A stretch of DNA of 64,000 bases from Ophioderma brevispina (lineage: Eukaryota; Echinodermata; Ophiuroidea; Amphilepidida; Ophiodermatidae): assembly GCA_023653785.1 (NCBI GenBank), contig JAMKCH010022332.1, positions 1-64,000 of the forward strand, given 5' to 3'. The position numbers were made by a program, and so were the translations under genes. Of the stretch, positions 46,943 through 56,934 are shown in pieces (the stretch's first letter is position 1; the number at the start of each line of letters is the position of its first letter). The notes below the pieces were generated by a model. That model was not told the origin of the DNA. It saw only the letters and a list, made by a program, of their open reading frames with translations, and searched no databases.

Positions 46943-47549
46943 ATTCAAAACTTAACATACTAACAAAACTTAAGGACCACAAAATAACACTCAATGTAGT
47001 TAAGTGGTGGTTAGTGGTATGTGATATTATCACTGACAATATGGTATTTTATGTATTTCTGTGACTTAACTGTGGTTTGTTTGTGATGTATGGAATGAGT
47101 AATGGTAACTTTAAATTTGGTATAGTTAGGATGTTTCTTACTGCTAAGTATGTACTACAATCACTTTGTGGTGATTTATGGTATACAGAAGTGCATTAAA
47201 ATGAAAGTTGGGGTATATTGTGGCATTTGACAGGTGCTCATAATATGGGCTGCCTTGTTATGGGTTAGTGAAGTAGCTATAAGCACAGTTTAGGGCTCAA
47301 TCATGTGTTGTACTAAGCTCATACACTGGAGGAGATGAAATTGGATTGTGATGCACATGCCAAAGCTAGGAGTCTGCCTGTGTGTATATAGTGGAAGTCA
47401 ATTCCTCCTCGGGCCTCAGTAGACGATGAATCAGAGGTTGATTCATTTGTGATGACTTCCATATGTCCAGAGAGTATGACATTGTATGGCTACAAATAAA
47501 TAGCCGTATATACAAGAAAGAAACAGAAGAGAAATGCATGGTGCAATTC

Positions 47550-48206
47550 CAGAGGGTGTTTTGAGTCAATCCCACAATGCACCAGTTTTGGGAAATTCCA
47601 CCTCAATAGGGTCATGTGATCCCATAAAAATCTTATTCTTAAAGGCTGACTCAGAGATTTCCCAAGGAGGGCGCCCTCAATTTTCAAACAAATTGTGTTT
47701 TTTGCATATACGTAATGCTTGTCCATATACTAATCACTGTGTGAAATAGCTAAGCTCAAATCTAAGTCCTTCATATAAAAAATCACAACTTTGTTTTAAA
47801 TTTCCGGATCCGGAATTTTTGTTATACACGGTATCCTATGGCACTGTTATACTACACATCGAATGTTTACTGCATGGAAACGACAAATCCGATTTGTCTC
47901 AAATTTTGGAATTGGGCATTTTAGGTGACTATCTTTAGTTCTAGTTGACTACTTTTAATAATTAGACAAAACATTATATTTCCAAAATCTCTGAGTCAGA
48001 CTTTAACACATAAAATTCCTGATTTTAACCCTCATTTTAGCCCACAAAGCGTTAGTACTTAGGGAATTTTGTAGCATGATTATGAAATATCTTATGGTTC
48101 TTTAACTTTTAAAACACTTTTTATCCCTAAGAACTGACATGTGTTTAGTACAGTACAGTATAGGAACATTGCAATGCATCATGGGATTGATTCAAAACAC
48201 CCTTTG
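47550..48206 (-). mobile_element. Family-C MITE with family-B MITE nested inside
   Basis: Same family as 39879-40130 in the opposite orientation, with TIRs CAGAGGGTGTTTT and AAAACACCCTTTG. Flanks are GTGCAATTC (47541-47549) and GTGCAAATC (48207-48215), again a 9-bp duplication. The body is interrupted by the family-B element at 47643-48002. Lies in USP intron 4. Confidence 0.92.
47643..48002 (+). mobile_element. Family-B MITE (TTAA-flanked)
   Basis: 360 bp with TIRs GGCTGACTCAGAGATTT / AAATCTCTGAGTCAGACT, flanked on both sides by TTAA (47639-47642 and 48003-48006). The interior includes TTCCGGATCCGGAATTTTTG, a palindrome shared by the other copies. No coding sequence. TTAA duplication points to a piggyBac-like or Kolobok-like transposase source (inference). 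Confidence 0.92.
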
Positions 48207-48538
48207 GTGCAAATCCAAACTTGGCCATTTTTTTAAATGGCAAAGTCTACAAAGGTTTTATGGGTGTGTAAAAGGGGGCATTCTGTCATTTGGGTCAAGG
48301 TGACTGATATTTGTATCTCCTGCCCAAACACTAGTTTCCAAAATCAAACTACCAATATGGGACTGCTGTCCCTATTTTTGTGGGCCACCAGCATAGCCAA
48401 AGGTCAAAAGATATTGTGGGGTTATCATTTTATGTCACAAATGGTTAAACTTTCTATTTCTTTGTGAAAGTGGCCAATAGCCACTGAAGCAAAAGAGGCA
48501 TCCTTCACTATAGCAGTAAGTTTTCTGAATGTGTTCAG

Positions 48539-48712
48539 GTGTTAGTTTAGTTATGAAAAGAAGAATGAAGTGGCAGTTGGGCTAGACAGCGTTCTATCTC
48601 TCAACATCGTCAGCAGTCACTGCGTCTCCTCTCGTCCAAAGCACTTACAATGGCAGCATACTGGTTGAAAGGGGAACTAATCAACAACAAATAATTCGGC
48701 AACTAATTCAAG
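48539..48712 (+). CDS. usp4/15-like: USP4/15-like exon 5 (end of UBL and linker)
   Basis: Acceptor GTGTTCAG, then GTG TTA GT (Val-Leu-Val), continuing phase 0 from exon 4 exactly as the family's G-Q-V-L-V-I-E. After a damaged stretch with in-frame stops come Lys-Glu-Glu and SGSWARQRSISQ, comparable with N-E-D-G-T-W-P-R-Q of USP4/15. The rest is low-complexity Ser/Gln/Leu linker as expected between UBL and catalytic domain. Donor is TTCAAG|GTGAGT. Frameshifts near 48547-48573 are needed to join the blocks. Support is weaker than for the other exons because only two short blocks align. Confidence 0.65.
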
Positions 48713-48767
48713 GTGAGTGGTATGAAGGCCAAGTGGACTTAAAGTATGGATTTTATCAGTTGAGATT

Positions 48768-49191
48768 AGAGATTAACCGATACAGGGTTTCCTCTGCCGA
48801 TTCGATGACCGATATTTTTTTGTAGTATCGATTCCGATCCACCGATCCGATTCCGAAGATTTGCCCATATAGAAAGATTGCCCTCAAGTTCAAATTCTTG
48901 AACTTAGGAATTGCGACGATGGAGTATAACAACAAATGCGTGCAGTCCACATTTCTTTATGTTCCGATGAGGAATTTCTGAGGAAAGGTTACCTACTTGA
49001 GCAACTGTTCATGTTTTCTACTTACTTAAAAAACTGAAAAAAAATTACCATTATAATTAATACCTTTCATTCATTCAGTACGGCGGCCTGAGAATCGGCA
49101 GCCTCGACATATTTTTCCAATCCGATTTTTTGCCGATATTGCAAAATCGTCCCCCGATCCGAGGTCCGATACAAATATTGGTTAATCTCTA
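48768..49191. mobile_element. TIR element with TAGAGATTAACCGATA ends
   Basis: About 424 bp. Ends TAGAGATTAACCGATA and TATTGGTTAATCTCTA are inverted repeats, with further paired blocks inside (GCCGATTCGATGACCGATATTTTTTTG versus CCGATTTTTTGCCGATATTGC). Non-coding, in USP intron 5, 56 bp after the exon-5 donor. Confidence 0.8.
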
Positions 49192-49384
49192 AATGGAGAT
49201 TAGTAACATCAAAAACAATCTTCTGAACGTTTATTTTATACAATGTTTATTTTCCATTACAATCTTCCTTCTAAGACATGATTTGTAAATTGCAGTGATA
49301 AATCATCATGAGGTTCTCATCTCTAAATAAAAATTTTTCTACAAAATGACAAAAAAGAGATTCTATTGGAATTAGCATTCTTAA

Positions 49385-51357
49385 AGGGGGGGCAGGACAT
49401 TTTTTTGGTACAATTTAACGATTTTGGTATCAACCATAAAGATTAAAAATGTGCTGCTTATTTAATGAAACAGTTTGCAACGATCTCCCCATCATTTTTT
49501 AGTAATAGCAGAATAATCACCCACCCAGCCCTAGTAAAAAACTTTCCCAAAAAAAGTACAAACACAGGAACATCCCGGGTTGGGGACGTCACGGTTTAGT
49601 CGTGGTTGCCACTAGGCACCAAGAAGAATGTGACAACACGCGTGAGAGCCACACAGGTATTGTGCAAGCATTTGAACATTGTTGAAACAGAAACCCAACA
49701 TAATTTTATTGGGGCAAATTAATTTGAATCGGTATTCAATCTTAATAAGTAAATATTCATGTTATTTGGGCGAGATTTTAGAATTTTATATGAACTTGTA
49801 TTAAGCGAGCAATTGTGATTAATCACAGAAAGTGCGAATGTGCTGTACAGGGCCGGTGCAGTAAATTCTCAAGCATGAACCATAAACAGATTACGTAAGT
49901 TTAGCTTTATGTCATCATTTTGAACATTACATATGCTTAATTTCTCTCGGATTTTTTTGCACTTGGAGGATATTGTGTAAATACATACGCAATATTTTTT
50001 TACATTTAGAGCTTTATTAACAAAGCGAAATGGTTTTTTCTAAACTCACCCCCTCAAACATACGACAAGCAGCTTACGCGTTCCCTCTGCCTGTCATGAT
50101 TTACTTCCCGTGAGTAGCTCACGTTCTTTTGGCGGGTCTTACCCGGGCTTTCTTACGTGCATAACTCGTTGTTTTTCTAAGTCGAAGGGGTGGTTTGGGC
50201 GGTGTTAATTACAATTCCACACTTTCGACCAAATCATTTATTAACTAGGAATCTTGGCCATGACATGATGTGCAGAGAGAAAGATTCTTGAATGAAAGTA
50301 CTTTAGAACAAACATGACCATTTAAATCAGGGTAAATCCCCACTCTGGGGCCATAAGCAGTCGGGTCGATTGCAGCCAGCTGCGTGTGTTGTGGTTCATG
50401 TTTCAGCTCATGTCAGCGCTTCTTCTACAAATTACAATTCCAAGCTTTTCAGATCAAATATTTATTAAAAGAATCTTGGCCATGAAATGAGTGTGCAGAA
50501 ATATCTTGAAATGAAATTAGCACAAACACGACCATTATCAGGGTAAATCCAAAAATAGGGTTCGGCGATGCAAGTGCAACTCAGGGCCGGAAATTTACAG
50601 ATAACCCCGTGTTGTTGATATGGACATGGCAGAATCACATGAAAATACGCGACACTCAGTCTCAGATTGCAAATGTACACGAAAATTCTAGGATAGTTTA
50701 TTTTGTCTTGAAATTTGCTCCGATTTTTGTACTAAATAATTAACAAAGATTTGTTTAAATCACTTAGGAAACATCAGCTCGAACATACAGTATGCTCGGG
50801 GTAAAACGGCCAAAAACCTCCCAGGTTATGGGGTATTTTCATTGGCCAGTAGTGGCTCTACGGCTGTTTCCTTGGATTGGAGGCTCAAAGGCCAGACTGT
50901 ACCTCGCGTTGTATTTCCCCAAAATCTACCCCCATGTTCGTCATCAGAACTTGCTTCTGGGTTCCACACTACAAAAGCACTTCAACGCTTCATTGCTATG
51001 TCCATTTCAACTTCCTCCATAATCTATTTCATTTTTTGTAAAAATGTACGAAAACGACACCTTTACAGATTAAATACCGCGGGGTAGTTCAGCCTTCTGC
51101 ACCTATCACGTATGCGTGCGGCAACCGGGAGTGCCATGGAGTAAACAGGATGACATCACACATAAGGTCTCCCAATGTATGAAGCTGTCCGCCCGTTTTC
51201 TGAAGTGCTCCTTTATGACCATTTATAATGGCTCATTAAAAAAAATGATGTAAGTGCTGCTAAAAGTTAATGTTTTGTTTATTTTGCTTCGATATAAATG
51301 TAAGAAGATAAAAAAAAATCCAATCGTTGGGGTGTTCTAAAAGATGTCCTGCCCCCT
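49385..51357 (+). mobile_element. Family-L non-autonomous element, 1.97 kb, TTAA-flanked
   Basis: Ends AGGGGGGGCAGGACATTTT and AAAGATGTCCTGCCCCCT are inverted repeats, each next to TTAA (49381-49384 and 51358-51361). Inside is a direct repeat of ~130 bp (50206-50340 and 50428-50560) sharing ATTACAATTCC, AATCTTGGCCATGA and CAGGGTAAATCC. A stretch at 50792-51087 is open in two frames (76 and 81 codons), one containing SSSELASGFHTTKALQRF; I do not recognise it, and it could be a transposase or host-gene relic. Lies in USP intron 5. Confidence 0.85.
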
Positions 51358-51361
51358 TTAA

Positions 51362-52240
51362 AGCTTTGTGTTGACCTCTTCCAGACAAAAATATTTTGAT
51401 GATAAAACTAGGGCGCCTTAATACACCTATCCAAAATGGAGTTTACCATGTGACCTTTTTCTTGGAACACGGGTTCAACTAATTCCGGACGTAAGGATCT
51501 GTTATGGTCAGTGGGGACAATTCATTCTTTCACATGGGCATTTATTTTAATAGCATGTGGTATCCAGATGCTTGATCTACTGTATATATTTACACTTCAC
51601 AAAATATTTGAATCAGATGTAGCTACAGGGTCATTTGAAGTTAAAATTATGTCTTTCACCTATTTCACCATCTTTCCACACAGGTCATCTTAGCAGTTAT
51701 TAGTCTATTTCTCGGTTACGGGGGATCTATGGTGGTTCGATATAATTATAGCTGTAGTGGATGTAAGCTAGTGTAACAACGGGTCGGTTGGCTCTTAGTA
51801 ATATGGGCAACCACATGTTTATCGAATTATCATTACACTGTCATGCAGCAATGTGCCACCAATATCAAGGTATTTTTTAGGTAAGTGCGAGTCTCCCCTG
51901 TATTATTCCTGTACAAATCTTTGAATTTAATAAACTCTGTGCATACAAATTAACAATATCAGAACATTGGGGGGCTCTTCAAAAAAAATGTGCGTTATTG
52001 CTTTAACTCAGGATATTAGTCACCGATCTAGATGGCGAAACAAGACGCCCAATTATGTGGCACTGTTTTCAGTACCAAAGATTTGGTCTTGCATGTCAGA
52101 GGATTAACACACCTTTGTGCTAAATTGACCAAAATGCAGACATAAGATCTATAAGATTAGTTACAGGACCCACCAAGGGGAATTGCGTCTCTGACTATAC
52201 TATGTGAATCAAAAAAAAATGTGCAAAATTACATAGAGGT
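51362..52240. other. USP intron sequence around Cys-box exon
   Basis: Only the Cys-box exon (separate entry) is recognised. The intron downstream of it was searched for the next catalytic exon without success. Confidence 0.55.
51782..51880 (+). CDS. usp4/15-like: USP4/15-like exon 6 (catalytic cysteine box)
   Basis: Reads LSNMGN, a Thr-Cys-Phe-type block with TGT at 51816-51818, then Ser-Leu-x-Cys and CSNVPPISRYFL before a strong donor (TTTTAG|GTAAGT). This corresponds to the USP Cys box (G-L-x-N-L-G-N-T-C-F-M-N-S-x-L-Q-C-L-S-N-x-P-P-L-x-x-Y-F-L), whose Cys is the protease nucleophile. At least four one-base indels separate the blocks; for example an extra C follows GGCAAC. The acceptor is unclear, and the start given is where similarity begins. 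Order and position between the UBL exons and the zinc-ribbon exon support the call. Confidence 0.77.
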   Translation, partial: GRLALSNMGNHMFIELSLHCHAAMCHQYQGIF

Positions 52241-52245
52241 CTTGA

Positions 52246-52799
52246 CCGTAAAGGAGACACGGACACATTTGAAAACTAGTGCGCACTCAAGATTTTTCAA
52301 AACGATTAGTTTTTTTTCTTGCATGGTTGCTAAGGTTTTATTACAACCAAGCCCTCACCCGATACATGATGAAGACCCAATCAGCTTCCTTAGGGTACAC
52401 CAGAATGATTTTAGAATTTAACGTCGCAGGCGATGTTAAATGTCCGAGGATGACAAACTGCGTTACACAAGAACACGCACGCCGTATGCATGTTTCCCAC
52501 CGATATGCAACACTGTTTGATCGGTGATTAATTTTGTGGGTTTAATATCGTGAGTACGAGTCAAAAATTTCAGGCTTGTAATATACAAATTTGTTTATTT
52601 TTTTCTTTTTTGAAAATTAAAGTTAGCCTATTTTTTACCTGGATGTCTTTACCTTTATACCAATGTCCCATAATCTGTTTTGGTATGTTATTTTTATGTG
52701 GCAAATATATCTTCTGTTCTTCCCCAATGCCTAGATATATTGCAGAGCAAATTGAAGAAATTATATTTGTGAAAAAGTGCCCCAGTGCCTGCTTTAATG
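52246..52799 (+). mobile_element. Family-A element copy
   Basis: Starts CGTAAAGGAGACACGGACACATTTG and ends AAGTGCCCCAGTGCCTGCTTTAATG, inverted repeats of each other. It retains ACACAAGAACACGCACGCCG and CTTCTGTTCTTCCCCAATGCCTAGA. Occupies the stretch between the USP Cys-box exon and the zinc-ribbon exon, where another exon is expected. Confidence 0.85.
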
Positions 52800-53224
52800 T
52801 AATCACTATATCATGGTGTTGTTGTTTTTATAAAATACACAAAAATTGTGTTATGTCTGTGAGAATGTACAAGATCACGATGCCTTTGTAAACTTTTAGC
52901 TACATTTTCTTGATTACTGGATATTCAACTTACAGATTTATTTAATCAACCCTATATTTAATTACCTAATGTGCCATTTGTGCCAACTAATCCAACCACC
53001 AATTCACCTGTTTCAGAGCAAGAAACAGGATCTCCCATTGTTTGGATATTGCAAAGAGTTCTCGATCCCTTATCTGCGCAATAGCTTCTATTCTATTCTG
53101 GACTTTAGTCAGTTAGTGTGAAACCCTTCTCTCTTTTACACATCAGGATTAATTGTAAGATTAATAAGGATTACAGGGAGTTGTTCCGATTTTGTTGGCT
53201 GATGAGTGTTCTCTAATGATATGG

Positions 53225-53480
53225 AGAGCCGGAAACTGGTACACATGGCTTTATAGTACCGTGGGGAAACCAGGACTTCGCGGTTTTGAGTAGAGCGATA
53301 AGGCCCATTAGTGCAACGCCCATTCACTACTGTGTCATTATTGATTGGTTAACCACCAAAATGGTAGTTTTTGCATCCGATATCTTGAGCACAGAATATG
53401 GATTTTGACAAGCTGAACAGTTTCAGGACAACAATGAGGAAACAAATACGCCTTTTAATCTTGGATATCTATGTTTAGCG
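53225..53480 (+). repeat. Family-D dispersed repeat, diverged
   Basis: TAGTACCGTGGGGAAACCAGGACTTCGCGGTTTTGA and TTGGTTAACCACCAAAATGG align to 8838-8950. Fills part of the interval between the USP Cys-box and zinc-ribbon exons. Confidence 0.65.
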
Positions 53481-53737
53481 GTAAATTGATCTAAAGTAAC
53501 ATCGGATAATGAATTAACTTAAGGCTTCAAAAGTTCAAACATGTCTGCTTCTGCCTTGTCTTGCTTGTTAGAGACTCCCATATTAATTGAACTACTAGTA
53601 GTAGTGTTTTGTCAAAGATTTTCTCAGCTGAATGCATAAGCCTTTCTGTCATCTCGATTGTGACTTTTATACCTTTTTACACAACGGTTAAGCTTGTTGT
53701 AGATTTCCCGCTTGTCCTGCTTTTCTTTGTGTAACAG

Positions 53738-53952
53738 GTCAGTTTCTAAGGAATCATTGGGCAACCCCCTGAAGCGCAACGACTCGATCATTACTGATCT
53801 ATTTCAATGGCGATTTAAAATCCACTTCTGGTGTGTCCAGAGTGTAGTAAAGTGTCCATGACCTTTGAACCTTTTTTTGTTTTCTAGTTGCCTTTGCCAA
53901 TCAAGAAGGAGAGGACTCTGGAAGTGTTTGTTGTTATGATGGATCCACAAAA
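53738..53952 (+). CDS. usp4/15-like: USP4/15-like catalytic exon (first zinc-ribbon CxxC)
   Basis: Acceptor TTTGTGTAACAG, then SVSKESLGNPLKRNDSIITD, VCPECSKVSMTFEPF and LPLPIKKERTLEVFVVMMDP, ending CAAAA|GTAAAC. Family blocks are N-H-L-K-R-N-D-S-I-I, V-C-P-E-C-x-K-x-S-x-T-F-x-P-F and L-P-L-P-x-K-K-E-R-T-L-E-V. The CPEC pair is half of the four-cysteine zinc ribbon of the USP fold. Two frame changes occur, one after ITDLF and one in the T run around 53871-53878. The TTTTCTAG at 53880-53887 could mimic a 3' splice site, but the protein reads across it, so one continuous exon with an indel is preferred. Confidence 0.92.
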
Positions 53953-56130
53953 GTAAACCCTCCAGGTAGTAAACCTCAAGAATTTAAAAAGGGGAGTTTC
54001 AGATCTTGAGCGCAACACCAAAAGGTTACCGAGTGGTTTGCTGCCATCTTTGATTGTTGCCCATGCGGGGGTTTTTGGGTGTACCCACAAAATTTTTTTC
54101 ATGTCTGTTAGTGTTGTAAAGTTTGATTTCATTGCATAGAAACTACAGGCATAAAATCTTCAGTTTAAAACTGAATTCATTTTGAGGAGCCAATCACATG
54201 CATTTTTCCATTTATTTTCAGCCGAAACAACATAGCTGTCTGATGCAGTGCGTTTGTTTGTGTGTAGTGGTTCCTCCAACAGCACTTGAAACTTCAACCT
54301 TTTTTAAAAGTTATGCAGTGCGAATATATGTGTTAAAGCATCATTCAATAATAAAGATTTCCCTATGGGTTGTTTGTCAATTGTAATTTACAAATCAAAA
54401 CAAAACTACAATCCGTTCATTCGCAAAATAGATGCAGTTTACATTCTTTGAAGTGTTTTGTGCTGGTGCTGTGAAGGATAATTTTGAAATTTGAGGTTAA
54501 AAAAACTCATTTGTGTTGCTTGCACATTACAGGCCATGCGAAATTCCTATTTGCGTTGTATTTTGAGCGGAAGTTAGTACTTTTTAAAATTATTAAAACC
54601 TTCAAATAGTGCCATCAGGGTAACACGTAGAAATGGGATCTAATGATAATGGGTTATTTAATGCAGTATAATTGGTCAAAAGGCAAAGCTATCATAGTGG
54701 TACTAAGTTGGATAATAATTTTTTGGCCAAGTTCACTAGGTACGGGCCCGCTCAACCGCCAAAACGGTCGCACAACTGGGTTCACGTAGATGCAATTTTA
54801 CAACAAGCACGCCGCGTCGCCAGTGGCCAAGACATTATTACTCAAACTATAGGCGTTTTATTGTGCTGATTTTGTTATGGATTTTTTTACTTCACTCTAA
54901 AATAGAATGATTAAATGAAATAAAGATTCAGTGAGTTTTGAAACAGTAACCTTTATCTGCAGGGTTTTAATCTCTTGGTGTTTTCAGAGGGGGTGGGTAT
55001 TTTATAGATTTGGTTACTTCCTCCTAAAGGTGGGTTACATGACTTCATCGCAAGAACTATCTTTTGAACATGTGTTGTGCACCAGAATGCATTAAATCTT
55101 TTTTTGCGTGTGAATTCTTAAAAAACGTGTTCAAAAGGCTAGCATTGGCAATTTCCTGCTGATGAAGTATGACCCCACCATTACAGGGAATGGTCTGATG
55201 GGGTGGGAACATATTTTGTTGGGGTCATCCAAAAATAATTTCAAATGGTACACAAACATTGGCAAATTTAGGCAAAAAAAAAATTGTTTTGATTGTCCTC
55301 TACCAACCGACCACAATTTTGGAATCAGAAAAAGTTTTTTTTTTTTTCCTTTTACTGTGCAAAAGAATCCCGACCCCTAAATTTTTGAAAAATTTCCATT
55401 TCCAAATTTTTTTTGTTGTTTTTTTTTTCAATTTTAACTTTTCAAAATGTAAAAAAAAAATGAGGTTTTAAGTAAAAGTTTCTTAGCAAGTTAGTTGGGT
55501 TTAATAATACGTACAAAGATGCATTTGCAGTTCAGTAAGAATCAACTTGATTTTTAGTGTTTGATTAACTTATTAATACAAACAGACATGTTTCCACATA
55601 CAGTTTTGCTATTGAACATTTAAAAAAATAAAAATCAAAAAAAAGTGGTTCTCCGACCGCACCACCGCCCCAACTCACAAAATTCATCTATGGACATCAA
55701 ACAATTTTTTTTTTTGGCCTACTTATACTTTATGGTGTTTGTCTTTTTTTCAGCCCCTGTCCTAAAAAATGAAGAGGGGGGGTGCAAGCTCTGCCAAATA
55801 AAGGTAGACCAATGTCAAATGGGGATTTTGGCCAGGCTTTTTTTGTGCGTAAAAAATTGCCATGCAGAAATGTGTACAGGTAATCAGGAGCCTACATTGA
55901 GAATAATTTTACGAGTGTTTTTACGCTAAAATATTCTTGAATCAGCATTAACCGATTTCCATCTATTTACCAAAGTCATCAGAATATCAAAACGTGTTGT
56001 TACATAATAAACAAGATTCATCAATGATTGGTTTTTAGCTGTTATGTATTCTATGGAGCAGGTCCCCATAATCTTTGAACAAGTTGAAGTGACAGTGAAT
56101 TGGGATTACAAATTGGTGTATGATATATCT
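53953..56130. other. USP intron before DIRS element
   Basis: No further conserved USP block was found, although at least one exon is expected between here and 62660. A stretch at 54735-54770 (CCGCTCAACCGCCAAAACG) resembles 42030-42050, a minor repeat. TTTTTTTCAG at 55743-55752 is acceptor-like but what follows is not recognisable. Confidence 0.5.
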
Positions 56131-56132
56131 GC

Positions 56133-56337
56133 CATCATAACACTGAGCTGATTTCCTTTACATTCCAATGTTGCTGGAACATATGCATTTTCCTTCTTGA
56201 GAAGTGACATGCCCGCAAAATCCAAATAACACCCCTAAAAAATAAATGGACCGTCCCTCCCAGTGACCCAGGTCAGACACCCTGTCGGCCATTTGCTCTT
56301 CCTCAAGTCCGTTTTGGCCAGCTAGCTAGACGGACGT
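56133..56337 (+). repeat. Left inverted terminal repeat of DIRS element
   Basis: Reads as the reverse complement of 61600-61816 with small gaps. Shared blocks include CTGATTTC, CAATGTTG, ACATATG, CACCCCTAAAAA, ATGGACCGTCCCTCC, CCCTGTCGGCCATTTGCTC and GTTTTGGCC. The outermost ~20 bp (ATCATAACACTGAG) match the ICR better than the right end, as expected for a DIRS left end. Confidence 0.9.
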
Positions 56338-56676
56338 GTCCCCGATCGCGCTCCATTTATTTCTACTGCCAAACTTGAGATATATTGATATAAGACTGTG
56401 TCTTCTCTTGCGGAATACTCCTATTACTATACCACTACCTTGGATATATAAGGATTATTATACTAAGGGATAAGCACTCTTTGGACGGCAAATTCACGTG
56501 GCTTTATACCTCCGACGGATAGCTTCTTGTGTTGTACTCCCTTTTTACCGCCATGCGGTCATGTGATATGTGTGTGCGGGAAAAGGAACCAAAGGCCGCC
56601 ATTGCCCGCACGTGTTTGCGTGCTTTGGATGCCTTGCCTTTGTTGTGAGCCTGTTCTGTTTCTTTGTGTTTCTACT

Positions 56677-56700
56677 AAAAAAAAAAAAAAAAAAAAAAAA
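56677..56700 (+). repeat. A24 run in DIRS 5' leader
   Basis: A pure run of 24 A just upstream of an AATAAA and 234 bp before the gag-like ATG. Unusual inside a DIRS leader; could be slippage expansion. Confidence 0.8.
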
Positions 56701-56934
56701 TCAATAAAACAGTTCGATATGCGTGATGTGTCATTTATTTTATATATGCTTGTTGTGTGATTTAATAAAATGTGACACTGACTTGGAAAATTTCTTTAAC
56801 CGTTAGTGACTCAGTTACCGAGACGGGTTCTTAGTCCCTTCGTTTACTGTCGGGAGTCCCTCCACGGCACGCTTTAATTTTTCTTATCTTTTTTCTGGAC
56901 ACGCGGTAATCCATCTGGCTCGCGTTACCCCGTT

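Noticed and set aside
50792..51087. Host gene exon within family L
   Set aside because: Two overlapping short frames without recognised motif or convincing splice sites. Kept only as a possible relic.
53880..53887. TTTTCTAG as a 3' splice site splitting the zinc-ribbon exon
   Set aside because: The protein match continues across it from EPF to LPLPIKKER, so an indel in a continuous exon is simpler.
54228..54386. Acceptor-like TATTTTCAG followed by a coding-like stretch as the next USP exon
   Set aside because: The translation (PKQHSCL...) does not align convincingly with the expected block after Met-Asp-Pro.
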